Source of the DNA: Gammaproteobacteria bacterium
GTDB lineage: Bacteria > Pseudomonadota > Gammaproteobacteria > SURF-13
DNA: 25,673 bases
Assembly: GCA_023381235.1 (NCBI GenBank)
Contig: JAMCTV010000111.1
Location: forward strand, 1-25,673
Direction: 5' to 3'
The notes beneath the pieces are model-generated. The model saw only the letters and a program-made list of their open reading frames with translations. It was not told the DNA's origin and did no database searches. Shown here one piece after another: positions 8,760 to 16,840 of this stretch. The position numbers and the translations under genes are program-made. The number at the start of each line of letters is the position of its first letter. The stretch's first letter is position 1.

Positions 8760-8947
8760 GAGATATTTGCATTGACGCGGTAGCTGGTGATTTTGCCGCC
8801 CTCCACCTTGGCCTCGAAATTCTTGATGTAAATGGATTTGATGCCGTGCAGGGTTTTGGTCGCGCGGGTGACGGCCTGTGCGGCGGCATCCTCCCAACTC
8901 TTATCCGACTCGGCGAGCACTTCTATCACTTTCAGTATATGCGACAT
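8744..8947 (-). CDS. Dodecin-family protein
   Basis: Dodecins are small proteins of about 65-70 residues that form dodecameric shells storing flavin or related ligands. This 67-residue product has the usual SHILKVIEV strand, the SWEDAAAQAVTRATKTL helix and the C-terminal ITSYRVNANISFAL strand. By my alignment from memory, the tryptophan that stacks on the flavin (in the WFEV motif after KTL) is replaced by Ser38, so flavin binding is doubtful. ATG at 8947 has AGGAGA 6 bp upstream. It is a stand-alone minus-strand gene, divergent from the dksA-like/nrd operon across a 137-bp gap that holds an FNR box. Confidence 0.85.
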   Translation of the reverse strand: MSHILKVIEVLAESDKSWEDAAAQAVTRATKTLHGIKSIYIKNFEAKVEGGKITSYRVNANISFALD

Positions 8948-9011
8948 GATGGTCTCCTTTTGCGCCTGATACAAGACCAGGACAGTTTACAGAACACCTG
9001 CAGCAGGGAAG

Positions 9012-9054
9012 TTGATCTACATCAAACCTGTTCAATAGGTGCTTGGGGTATCTT
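9012..9054 (+). promoter_or_regulatory. Perfect FNR/ANR box and class II promoter for the dksA-like/nrdDG operon
   Basis: TTGAT-CTAC-ATCAA at 9012-9025 matches the FNR/ANR consensus exactly. TATCTT at 9049-9054 is a plausible -10; the start site it predicts (about 9060-9061) places the box centre near -41.5, the standard class II activating position. A GGAG at 9071-9074 then serves the ATG at 9085. Activation under low oxygen fits the oxygen-sensitive reductase downstream. Confidence 0.75.
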
Positions 9055-9084
9055 AATTGCGTCTATATCAGGAGATATTGAGCC

Positions 9085-9480
9085 ATGGAAAATCTGACCA
9101 ACGCACAGTTGAAGCAATTGCGCCAACTGCTGAACAATAATTTCACCAAACTGCGTGACGAGGTGCGCGCAGAGCTGATTCGCTCCGGAGAGAAACACTA
9201 TGCCGATCTGGTTTCGGGCGTATTGGATATCGGCGATGAGTCCGTCGCGGACATGCTGGCGGACATGGACGCCGCCCTTTTCGACCGACAGATACAGGAA
9301 ATACGCGATATCGAAGCTGCGTGGCTGCGCCTGGCCGACTTGAGCTACGGCGCCTGTATTGATTGCGGCGCCGATATCGGCTACGAACGCCTCACTGCGT
9401 ACCCCACCGCCAAGCGCTGTTATACCTGTCAGAGTATGCGCGAAAAGACTTACGCGCACGAGGCGACGCCGCGCCTGTGA
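9085..9480 (+). CDS. DksA/TraR-family C4 zinc-finger protein
   Basis: A 131-residue protein with an N-terminal helical part and a C4 zinc finger at Cys91/Cys94 and Cys112/Cys115, followed by RCYTCQ, as in the DksA/TraR family that binds the RNA polymerase secondary channel. It is shorter than DksA (about 150) and the coiled-coil tip is not obviously DksA-like (ADMLADMDAALFDRQIQEIRDIE), so it is better called DksA/TraR-like. The gene opens the operon under a perfect FNR box and is followed 41 bp later by nrdD. It may tune transcription in anaerobiosis; that is inference from position. Confidence 0.88.
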   Translation: MENLTNAQLKQLRQLLNNNFTKLRDEVRAELIRSGEKHYADLVSGVLDIGDESVADMLADMDAALFDRQIQEIRDIEAAWLRLADLSYGACIDCGADIGYERLTAYPTAKRCYTCQSMREKTYAHEATPRL

Positions 9481-9521
9481 GCGGTCAGCGCCGCGTTGCC
9501 GCATGGGAATGAGCCGGAGCG

Positions 9522-11609
9522 ATGTTTGCAACCATCATCAAGCGTGACGGCACGGTGGCCGGCTTTGACCCCGCCAGGATTACTCATGCCATCGCGCGCG
9601 CGGGCGCGGCCACGGGCGAGTTCGGCGCGGACATCGCCGAGGCGCTGACCGCCCAGGTTCTGGACGCCGCGCGCCGGAAGCTGGGCGCCAAGACGCCGGG
9701 CGTGGAGGAAATTCAGGATAGCGTGGAAGAGGTGCTGTTGTCCTCACCCTATCACGCCACCGCCAAGGCCTATATCCTCTACCGCGCGCAGCACGCGGCG
9801 CTGCGCGAAATCATTGCCAAGGCCGACGTCGAGTTGGTAGATCATTATCTGCAGCAGCTCGATTGGCAGGTGAGCGAAAACAGCAACATGACCTATTCCC
9901 TGCAAGGGCTCAATAACTATATTTCTTCCGAGGTGAGCAAGGTCTATTGGCTCAATAAAATCTACAGTCCGGAGATAAGGCAGGCCTATCTGGACGGCGA
10001 TTTTCATATTCACAACCTCAATGCCATTTCGGTTTATTGCGTGGGCTGGGACCTCACCGACCTGCTGACGCAGGGCTTCAAAGGCGTGCAGGGAAAAATA
10101 GAAAGCCGTCCCGCCAGGCATTTCCGGAGCGCGCTGGGGCAGGTGGTGAATTTCTTTTATACCCTGCAAGGCGAGGCGGCGGGGGCGCAGGCCTTTTCCA
10201 ACTTCGACACCCTGCTTGCTCCGTTCATCCGCCATGACGGCCTGGGTTATACCGAAGTGAAGCAGGCCATGCAGGAATTCATCTTCAATATCAACGTGCC
10301 GACACGCGTCGGATTCCAGACCCCGTTCACCAATGTCACGCTGGACTTGCGCCCCCCCGGCTATCTTGCCGAGCAAGGCGTCATCATCGGCGGGGTAGCG
10401 CAGGACAAGCCGTACAAGGATTTCCAGGACGAGATGAATTTATTCAACCGGGCGTTTTGTGAGGTCATGCAGGAGGGTGACGCCGCGGGGCGGGTGTTTA
10501 CCTTCCCGATCCCCACCTACAACATCACCAAGGATTTCGATTGGGACAACCCCAGCTTGGAAGGCCTGTGGCGCATGACGGCCAAGTACGGCGTGCCCTA
10601 CTTTTCCAACTTCATCAATTCGGACATGAAGCCGGAAGATGCGCGCTCGATGTGTTGCCGGTTGAGGATAGACACGCGCCTGCTGGAACGCAGGGGCGGC
10701 GGATTTTTCGGCGCCAATCCGCTTACCGGATCGGTCGGCGTAGTCACCATCAATATGCCGCGCCTGGGCTATTTCTCCACTGATGAAGAGGATTTCAAGC
10801 AACGCCTGATCGGGTTGATGCGGCTTGCCAAAGACAGCCTGGAAGTCAAACGCAAGACGCTGGAGCGGCTCACGGAGAAATCGCTTTATCCGTACGTCAA
10901 ATATTACCTGAGAGACATCAAGCAGCGATTTGGCGCATACTGGAAGAACCATTTTTCCACCATCGGGCTGGTGGGCATGAACGAAGCCTGCCTGAACCTG
11001 ATGGGGGAGACTATCGCAAGCCCGGCCGGACACGCTTTCGCGCTGAGAGTGCTCGATTTCATGCGCGCCGCGCTCATCGAGTTTCAGCAGGAGACGGGCA
11101 ACAACTATAACCTCGAAGCCACTCCGGCGGAGTCCACGGCCTACCGTCTGGCGCAAAAAGACAAAAAGAAATTTCCGGACATCATCTGCGCCAACGAGGA
11201 ACACTTTAAAAAAGGCGCGCAGCCGTTTTATACCAATTCCACGCACCTGCCGGTGCATTACACCGATGACTTTTTTGAGGCGCTGGATTTACAGGACGAA
11301 CTGCAGACGAAGTACACGGGGGGCACCGTGCTGCACATCTTTGTCGGGGAAAAGATCGAGTCGCCGCAGGTGATAAAAAAGCTCGTGCGCAAGATTTGCG
11401 AACACTATCGCCTGCCTTATTTCACCTTTACCCCCACCTTCAGTATTTGCCCCGCGCACGGCTATATCGCGGGGCAGCACGCGCAGTGTCCGCAATGCGG
11501 CGCGCATTGCGAGGTGTATTCGCGCATCGTGGGCTATTTGCGTCCGACCGACCAGTGGAACAAGGGCAAGCAGGAAGAGTTCGCGCGCAGAAAGACGTAC
11601 AAGGTATAG
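9522..11609 (+). CDS. nrdD: Anaerobic ribonucleoside-triphosphate reductase (class III), NrdD
   Basis: NrdD reduces ribonucleoside triphosphates to deoxyribonucleotides without oxygen, using a glycyl radical. The 695-residue product has an N-terminal ATP-cone allosteric domain (about residues 1-90, IIKRDGTVAGFDPARI), the reductase barrel with adjacent cysteines at 378-379 (SMCCRL), GGGFFGANPLTGSVG, an EATPAEST loop, a C-terminal zinc-type cysteine cluster (ICPAHGY, CPQCGAHC) and the radical Gly671 in RIVGYLRP. ATG at 9522 has GGAG 7 bp upstream. The stop is 2 bp before nrdG. The gene is intact. Confidence 0.97.
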   Translation: MFATIIKRDGTVAGFDPARITHAIARAGAATGEFGADIAEALTAQVLDAARRKLGAKTPGVEEIQDSVEEVLLSSPYHATAKAYILYRAQHAALREIIAKADVELVDHYLQQLDWQVSENSNMTYSLQGLNNYISSEVSKVYWLNKIYSPEIRQAYLDGDFHIHNLNAISVYCVGWDLTDLLTQGFKGVQGKIESRPARHFRSALGQVVNFFYTLQGEAAGAQAFSNFDTLLAPFIRHDGLGYTEVKQAMQEFIFNINVPTRVGFQTPFTNVTLDLRPPGYLAEQGVIIGGVAQDKPYKDFQDEMNLFNRAFCEVMQEGDAAGRVFTFPIPTYNITKDFDWDNPSLEGLWRMTAKYGVPYFSNFINSDMKPEDARSMCCRLRIDTRLLERRGGGFFGANPLTGSVGVVTINMPRLGYFSTDEEDFKQRLIGLMRLAKDSLEVKRKTLERLTEKSLYPYVKYYLRDIKQRFGAYWKNHFSTIGLVGMNEACLNLMGETIASPAGHAFALRVLDFMRAALIEFQQETGNNYNLEATPAESTAYRLAQKDKKKFPDIICANEEHFKKGAQPFYTNSTHLPVHYTDDFFEALDLQDELQTKYTGGTVLHIFVGEKIESPQVIKKLVRKICEHYRLPYFTFTPTFSICPAHGYIAGQHAQCPQCGAHCEVYSRIVGYLRPTDQWNKGKQEEFARRKTYKV

Positions 11610-11611
11610 CG

Positions 11612-12301
11612 ATGGACATCGGGGGCTTGCAGAAGGTTTCCTTGATAGATTATCCCGGTGAAATCTGCGCCGTGATATTCACGCGCGGCTGCGATTTCCG
11701 CTGCGGCTATTGTTACAATGCGGAACTTGTCCTGCCTGAGCGCTATGCGGAACTGATCCCGGAGCAGGAGGTTCTCGACTTTTTGCAGGCGCGCCGCGGC
11801 AAGCTGGACGCCGTCACCATAACGGGAGGCGAGCCGGCCTGGCAGGCGGACCTGCCGGAGTTTATCCATAAGGTGAAAAATCTCGGCTTCCTGGTGAAGC
11901 TTGATACCAATGGTTTTAACCCTGAGATGCTGAAAAAAATAATTGACCGGAAGCTGGTGGACTATATCGCCATGGACGTAAAGGCCCCCCTTGAAAAATA
12001 CCGGGACGTCATCAACATAGACATTGACACGCGCAAAATCGCCGCCAGCATTGCATTAGTCATGGATTCCGGCGTACCCTATGAGTTCAGGACCACCGTG
12101 GTTAAATCGCAGCTCGGCGAAAAGGATATTTTGGCGATAGGAAAACTGATAAAAGGGGCCAGGCGTTACGTTCTGCAGAAGTTTCTCCCCGGCAAGGTGC
12201 TCGATGCCTCTTTTCTTGGGCGCACTACCTATGAGGAAGAATATCTGCGGCGCGTGTGCGTGGCATTGCAGGAGACGGTAAGCGAGTGCTCGGTGCGCTG
12301 A
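11612..12301 (+). CDS. nrdG: Anaerobic ribonucleotide reductase-activating radical SAM protein NrdG
   Basis: NrdG uses S-adenosylmethionine and a [4Fe-4S] cluster to make the glycyl radical on NrdD. The cluster motif CxxxCxxC is at Cys27, Cys31 and Cys34 (RGCDFRCGYCYN), with a TITGGEP motif about 45 residues later. At 229 residues it is longer than the Escherichia coli enzyme (154) and matches the longer bacterial/archaeal type. ATG at 11612 follows the nrdD stop by 2 bp, so the two are co-translated; the in-frame upstream extension inside nrdD is not meaningful. Confidence 0.95.
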   Translation: MDIGGLQKVSLIDYPGEICAVIFTRGCDFRCGYCYNAELVLPERYAELIPEQEVLDFLQARRGKLDAVTITGGEPAWQADLPEFIHKVKNLGFLVKLDTNGFNPEMLKKIIDRKLVDYIAMDVKAPLEKYRDVINIDIDTRKIAASIALVMDSGVPYEFRTTVVKSQLGEKDILAIGKLIKGARRYVLQKFLPGKVLDASFLGRTTYEEEYLRRVCVALQETVSECSVR

Positions 12302-12371
12302 CGGCTTGACTCGCGCCTGTGCCGTACAGGGACGTAGTAATGTCGCGGGAGGCAGGAAGCCGGGAGCGACC

Positions 12372-12400
12372 TTGTTTTGTGCTATTCCCGAAAATATACT
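12372..12400 (+). promoter_or_regulatory. Sigma-70 promoter for the PmtA-like methyltransferase
   Basis: TTGTTT at 12372-12377 and TATACT at 12395-12400 are separated by exactly 17 bp. The predicted start near 12407 leaves a leader of about 23 bp to the ATG at 12430. This implies the methyltransferase is transcribed separately from nrdDG. Confidence 0.65.
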
Positions 12401-12429
12401 TGAGGCTTAACAACAGCGAGGTAGCCTGC

Positions 12430-13089
12430 ATGGATATCGAAGCCGTCGAAAAGGTTTACCGGCGTTACGCCCAGCGTTACGACTTTTATTTTGGCGCGTT
12501 GTTTGAGCCGGGGCGCCGCGCGGTCATCGAGCAGATGAATTGCCAGCCTGGAGAGCGCATCCTGGAAGTGGGCGTCGGCACGGGATTGTCCTTGCCGCTT
12601 TATCCGCGCGATGTGCATATCACCGGCATAGACGTATCAGACGAGATGCTGGCGCGTGCCAGGGCGCGCGCCGAAAACGACGGCCTGCGCCACATTGCGG
12701 CTCTACACAAGATGAACGCGGAGCAGATGCGGTTTGCCGATGACACCTTCGATAAGGTGGTGGCGATGTATGTGGCCTCCGTGGTGCCCCACCCCGCGCG
12801 TCTGGTGGATGAGATGCGCCGGGTATGCAAACCGGACGGCGAGCTGTACATCGTGAATCACTTCCGGCACTCCAATCCCGTGATCGGCGGCGTGGAGCGC
12901 CTTATCGCGCCGCTATCCAGGCTTTTGGGGTTTCACCCGGACTTTTCCCTGGAAGATTTTCTGGAGGATACCAGGCTGGAGGTTATCGAACGGATGCCGG
13001 TGAATCTTTTCGATTATTGGACCCTGCTGCGCGCGGGAAACAATAAAGGCAGCCTGCAACAGGAAGCGGCGCTGCTTGCCACCGCCTGA
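12430..13089 (+). CDS. Class I SAM methyltransferase, PmtA-like (phospholipid N-methyltransferase)
   Basis: A 219-residue methyltransferase with SAM motif I at about residues 44-52 (ILEVGVGTG), the acidic ITGIDVS strand and the FDKVVAMYVASVVPHP region. The order RYDFYFGALFEPGRR, then motif I, then LYIVNHF and a C-terminal LSRLLGFHPDFSL resembles bacterial phosphatidylethanolamine N-methyltransferases of the PmtA type, which make phosphatidylcholine or its methylated intermediates. ATG at 12430 is chosen for the family-like MDIEAVEKVYRRYA start and the promoter just upstream. It converges with the reductase gene 9 bp downstream, and the neighbouring lipid genes support a membrane-lipid role. 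A quinone or other small-molecule methyltransferase remains possible. Confidence 0.8.
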   Translation: MDIEAVEKVYRRYAQRYDFYFGALFEPGRRAVIEQMNCQPGERILEVGVGTGLSLPLYPRDVHITGIDVSDEMLARARARAENDGLRHIAALHKMNAEQMRFADDTFDKVVAMYVASVVPHPARLVDEMRRVCKPDGELYIVNHFRHSNPVIGGVERLIAPLSRLLGFHPDFSLEDFLEDTRLEVIERMPVNLFDYWTLLRAGNNKGSLQQEAALLATA

Positions 13090-13098
13090 GAGACTTTG

Positions 13099-14226
13099 TC
13101 AACTCTGGCCGGACTGCAAAGGAGGCAGGCCGGCATGCAGGAACCAGCGGTCCAGCACCACGTGGCGCGAGAACCACCGTGTCGCCAGGAGCCTGCGCCC
13201 AATCGCCTGTTTTAGTTTTTCAATGACGACGCCGGGCATGGCTTGAGTCTTGCGCTCGCCAAAACGCGCCGCGAGCTTTTCCTCGTAAGGCGTCAGCTTG
13301 CCGCGCCGGTAGTCGCCGTGCGCGGCGAGGATGACGTCCGCAGCCAGCATGGCGGACTCTATCGCGGGCAGTATGCCTTCGCCGCTCTGCGGGTAGGCAA
13401 GCCCGGCGGCGTCGCCGATGAGCAGCGCGCCGTCCGCAATGATTTTTCTGGGCGTGTGGGCGTACAGCAGGTAGGCGTGACCGTTGAAATGGTCCGGGAC
13501 ATCCTGCGGAATCCTGCCCTGCCGTTTAAGGAACGCGCAGAATGCCTCCACGTGCGCGGAAAGCTTGTGGTTGTCCTCGCGCCCCAGGCCGATATTGAGA
13601 TAATTTCCCTTGCGTACCGCCCAACCGTAGCCCTTCAGGTCGGCGCAGAAAAACAGTTCCGGCGTTTGTTCCGCCACGCGGCACTCTTGCAGCTGATGCT
13701 CATTCATGGCGAACTCGATCTCCTGCGCGGCCACCACCGATTCAGCGCCGCCCAGCCTGGCGCCCAGATGGCGCGCCACCGGACAGAAGTGCCCGCCCGC
13801 GCCGATCAGCAGAGGCGCGCGCAGCGATTCGTTGATAACCCATTCACTGTTTTCACGGCGCAGTGATTGCAAGGCTGTGCCGAGATTGAGCCGCGCGCCT
13901 GAGCGCTGTAACAAATAGTGATCGAATTCACAACGGCGTATGCCATAGCTCACCGGCTCGCCGTAGGCGGTTTCAATCCCGTTCTGTCCCAGGCAGGCTG
14001 TGCGAAAGCCGGTGAAGGGTTGCAGCACGCGGCCCGCGCGATAATCATCCAGATCAAGCTCCAGCGCATCCACCACCTTGGGAGTGATCCAGCCCGCGCA
14101 CACCTTGTCGCGCGGGAAGGTTTTCTTATCCAGCACCACTACGTCGAGGCCCGCTCGTTTGAGCTTCCACGCCGCGGTGGAACCGCCCGGCCCGCCGCCT
14201 ACAATGAGTGCATCACAATGTTCCAT
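13099..14226 (-). CDS. Geranylgeranyl-reductase-family FAD-dependent oxidoreductase
   Basis: A 375-residue flavoprotein with an N-terminal FAD-binding GGGPGG at residues 10-15, a LDKKTFPRDKVCAGW segment that is characteristic of the geranylgeranyl reductase family, and the second FAD motif GDAAGLAYPQSGEGI. These enzymes reduce isoprenoid or fatty-chain double bonds, or act as related halogenase-like oxidases. The actual substrate is unknown here. ATG at 14226 begins MEHCDALIVG. It lies 24 bp downstream of cfa on the same strand, so the two are probably co-transcribed and both act on lipid chains. Confidence 0.88.
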   Translation of the reverse strand: MEHCDALIVGGGPGGSTAAWKLKRAGLDVVVLDKKTFPRDKVCAGWITPKVVDALELDLDDYRAGRVLQPFTGFRTACLGQNGIETAYGEPVSYGIRRCEFDHYLLQRSGARLNLGTALQSLRRENSEWVINESLRAPLLIGAGGHFCPVARHLGARLGGAESVVAAQEIEFAMNEHQLQECRVAEQTPELFFCADLKGYGWAVRKGNYLNIGLGREDNHKLSAHVEAFCAFLKRQGRIPQDVPDHFNGHAYLLYAHTPRKIIADGALLIGDAAGLAYPQSGEGILPAIESAMLAADVILAAHGDYRRGKLTPYEEKLAARFGERKTQAMPGVVIEKLKQAIGRRLLATRWFSRHVVLDRWFLHAGLPPLQSGQS

Positions 14227-14250
14227 GGTGTTGTATGATTTTTCAGCCGG

Positions 14251-15549
14251 TTATGCGGCCCGATCGTGTCTGGCGGATGTGCCGGGCTCGTAGAGATGCG
14301 CGCGCGTCCAGGGGATTTGATTGTTGGCGCCGCGCGTAAAGACCACCTGGAAAAGTTGCAGGCAGCCGGTACTGAAGGAGGCCAGCGAGCCGGCCAGATA
14401 AAGCCGCCATGCGCGCACGAAATTTTCGTCAAACATGTTTTCCACCGTTCCGGCGTTTTGCTCGAAGCGCATCAGCCAATGTTCCAGCGTCTTGGCGTAA
14501 TGCAGGCGCAGGTTTTCCACGTCGAGGACGGAAAGGTCGTGCGGCTCGAAAATATCCATCATTTCACCAAGCGTGGGGGGATAGGCGCCGGGGAAGATGC
14601 GTTTTTCAATCCAGGCGTTCATCAATTCCGGGTGGTTGCGTCCGATAGAGTGAATCAGGCCGCGCCCGTGTTCGGTAAGCGCGCGGTGAATAACATCCCC
14701 CAGTTCATGATAATGATCCAAACCGACATGCTCCAGCATGCCCACCGACACGAAGGCGTCGTATTTGCCGGAGATGTTGCGGTAATCGTCCTCGATATAT
14801 TCGACGCCGCTCAGGCCCTCGGCCTTGGCGCGCTCGCGCGCGTAACGGAGTTGCTCCTTGGAAATGTTGTAGGAATGCACCGTCACTCCGTAGTGGCGCG
14901 CCATGTGGCGCGCCAGCCCACCCCAGCCGCAGCCGGCCTCGACCACGCGCTCGCCGGGCCGGAGACGCAGCTTGCGGCATACATGATCCATCTTGGCGAA
15001 CTGGGCCTGCTCCAGCGTTGCGGCGAGAGAGGGAAAGTAGGCGCAGGTGTACTGCATCTCCTTATCCAGCCACAGCTCATAAAACTCATTGCTCAGGTCG
15101 TAATGGTGATGAATGTTGGTGGACGAACCGGACAGCGTATTGGAACGCGGGCGATTGAACAAGTGCGCCTGGATTTTCCTGAGCAGGGGGAATTTTGAGG
15201 CTGATGCGCGGTAGACGGATTCCAGGAACTCGATGAAATTCCCTTCCACCTCGACGCTGCCTGCCGTGTAGAGGTCGCCAAAATGGAGATTGGGATTGAT
15301 GAACAGCTTATAAAGCGCCGCGCGGTGGCGGATGCTCATGCTGGCAAGGGCCGGTGCGGTGGATGTGGTTATTTCCTCGCCATCCCACAGCACCAAACGC
15401 AAGGGCGGGTTACCGGCCAGCGCCAATAATTTACGCGCCAGCCAGCGTTCCAGCGCAGTGGCGGGCGAGCGTTGGCGGGTAAGCTCGTAAGCCGGAATGC
15501 CATGCGTCACACTGGGAATACTAAGCACCGTTGCTTTGGTTTTCTTCAT
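14251..15549 (-). CDS. cfa: Cyclopropane-fatty-acyl-phospholipid synthase
   Basis: CFA synthase adds a methylene group from SAM to unsaturated acyl chains of membrane phospholipids. The 432-residue protein has an N-terminal domain with NLHFGDLYTAGSVEVEG, the DLSNEFYELWLD segment, QYTCAYF, SAM motif VEAGCGWGG at residues 203-211, GMLEHVG and a C-terminal helix with FVRAWRLYLAGS. Length is near the usual 380-420. ATG at 15549 has GAGG six bases upstream; an ATG at 15561 is in frame but lacks a ribosome site. It is the first gene of a two-gene minus-strand operon. The 156-bp upstream gap holds no promoter I can name with confidence. Confidence 0.95.
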   Translation of the reverse strand: MKKTKATVLSIPSVTHGIPAYELTRQRSPATALERWLARKLLALAGNPPLRLVLWDGEEITTSTAPALASMSIRHRAALYKLFINPNLHFGDLYTAGSVEVEGNFIEFLESVYRASASKFPLLRKIQAHLFNRPRSNTLSGSSTNIHHHYDLSNEFYELWLDKEMQYTCAYFPSLAATLEQAQFAKMDHVCRKLRLRPGERVVEAGCGWGGLARHMARHYGVTVHSYNISKEQLRYARERAKAEGLSGVEYIEDDYRNISGKYDAFVSVGMLEHVGLDHYHELGDVIHRALTEHGRGLIHSIGRNHPELMNAWIEKRIFPGAYPPTLGEMMDIFEPHDLSVLDVENLRLHYAKTLEHWLMRFEQNAGTVENMFDENFVRAWRLYLAGSLASFSTGCLQLFQVVFTRGANNQIPWTRAHLYEPGTSARHDRAA

Positions 15550-15705
15550 GGTTATCCTCATTTATTTTCAAGACTTCGCACAGAAGTGCGTGGAATAATC
15601 TTGTCCTGAACAGCCAGGTTTTCGGTAAACCGGTTATGGCATGGCGCAATGGAACCACCATAGGCATTGTAGTGGAGCCATGTATGGATGGCAAATAGGG
15701 CATGG

Positions 15706-16737
15706 CTAGCGCGGAATGATGTCCAGGTATGTAAGCCCCCCCGTTTGGATGGCTTGGAAGCGCAGCGGCAGAAATTGCCGCAGCAGCCACAGCGTGGTTT
15801 GCGCGTGCGAGGTGAAGCTGCGCAGCAACAGGCGCGACGCCCCCTGCGCCAGGGCCAGATAGATCAGCAGTTGATCGGAGGCGTGAATATCCACCGTCGC
15901 GCCGGCGCTGATTTCGTCGCTCAGGGCCTGAGCGGCTTCACCCCCGATACGCTCAGCGGGCACGCCGCGCTCAGCGGTGGAGGCCGCGCCCAGCAGTGTG
16001 TGAAGCGTGCGCGTCCAGAGGACGATGGCGCCGCCCTGTCCTATGGCCTCGTTACGGCCCAGCCGTTGGCAGTCAATGTGCGTATTTTCAAAACTCTGGA
16101 GCTTATGCTGCGCCGATTGCCGCATGCGCTCGGCGATATGTCCGGGCAGATTGGCGGTATGAATAATGCCTTCGATCTCACGCACGGCCCCCAGTGTGTC
16201 CAAACCGAGCGGGAGCAGTTGTTTCACCGGCGGCAGTGACACCTCGATTTCTCCGCCGCCGCGCGGATAGTAGCCGCGGCGCAGCACTTTGACGTCCACG
16301 GACAATCCCATCCTCGCCAGCAGCGGCAGCAGCACATAACGGAAATAATCCAGGGGCGGAGCGGCCTTGACGTCGGTGCCGCCGGTGAGACGCAGGTGTA
16401 CCGGCGCGCCGCAGGCAAAAGCGGCCGGCAACACCGCCTGTAAAACCAGGATCACGCTTCCCGCCGTACCCACGTTGAAGTCGAAATGCCCCCCATGCAG
16501 CCCGCCGGGGCGGAAGGTGAATTCCCGCGCGCCTAATTCCAGGCCGGTGATTTCCGCGCGGCACAAGGCCGCTACCGCGCGCACCGCAGTGAGGTGCTGG
16601 GCGGCGAGCCCGGGCTTGGGACGCCGCGCGCGGATATTACGCAGCGCAATTGCTTTGCCGGTCATGGCGGAGAGCGCCACCGCCGTGCGCACCAATTGCC
16701 CCCCGCCTTCTCCATAAGAGCCGTCAATTTCATGCAT
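15706..16737 (-). CDS. rtcA: RNA 3'-terminal phosphate cyclase RtcA
   Basis: RtcA converts RNA 3'-phosphate ends to 2',3'-cyclic phosphates with ATP, giving ends that RtcB can seal. The 343-residue length is typical. It begins with GSYGEGGGQLVRT (residues 6-18), contains GTAGSVILVLQA and RGYYPRGGGEI, and ends with SHAQTTLWLLRQFLP, whose His311 corresponds to the adenylylated histidine. ATG at 16737. The gene is separate from rtcB, divergent from the hibernation-factor gene, and shares a promoter region containing the same 15-bp FNR-like motif found upstream of archease-rtcB. Confidence 0.95.
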   Translation of the reverse strand: MHEIDGSYGEGGGQLVRTAVALSAMTGKAIALRNIRARRPKPGLAAQHLTAVRAVAALCRAEITGLELGAREFTFRPGGLHGGHFDFNVGTAGSVILVLQAVLPAAFACGAPVHLRLTGGTDVKAAPPLDYFRYVLLPLLARMGLSVDVKVLRRGYYPRGGGEIEVSLPPVKQLLPLGLDTLGAVREIEGIIHTANLPGHIAERMRQSAQHKLQSFENTHIDCQRLGRNEAIGQGGAIVLWTRTLHTLLGAASTAERGVPAERIGGEAAQALSDEISAGATVDIHASDQLLIYLALAQGASRLLLRSFTSHAQTTLWLLRQFLPLRFQAIQTGGLTYLDIIPR

Positions 16738-16769
16738 AGTGGATTTTAAAAAATAGGCAAATGTAAACC

Positions 16770-16812
16770 TTGCGCTAGATCAAAGATTGGCGACGTCTTT
16801 TTGCCCTAGAGT
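16770..16812 (+). promoter_or_regulatory. FNR/ANR-like box and class II promoter for the hibernation-factor gene
   Basis: TTGCG-CTAG-ATCAA at 16770-16783 is identical to the box at 5183-5196. TAGAGT at 16807-16812 is a plausible -10; the predicted start near 16818-16819 places the box centre at about -41.5 to -42. On the opposite strand, the same box would lie about 40 bp upstream of the rtcA ATG. Confidence 0.6.
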
Positions 16813-16840
16813 GAAGGCGTCAAAAACAAGGAGTGACGTC

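Noticed and set aside
10440..11258. 272-codon minus-strand frame inside nrdD
   Set aside because: Shadow of the conserved NrdD frame.
14266..15198. 310-codon plus-strand frame opposite cfa
   Set aside because: Antisense to a clear CFA synthase and lacks a ribosome site and recognisable motifs.
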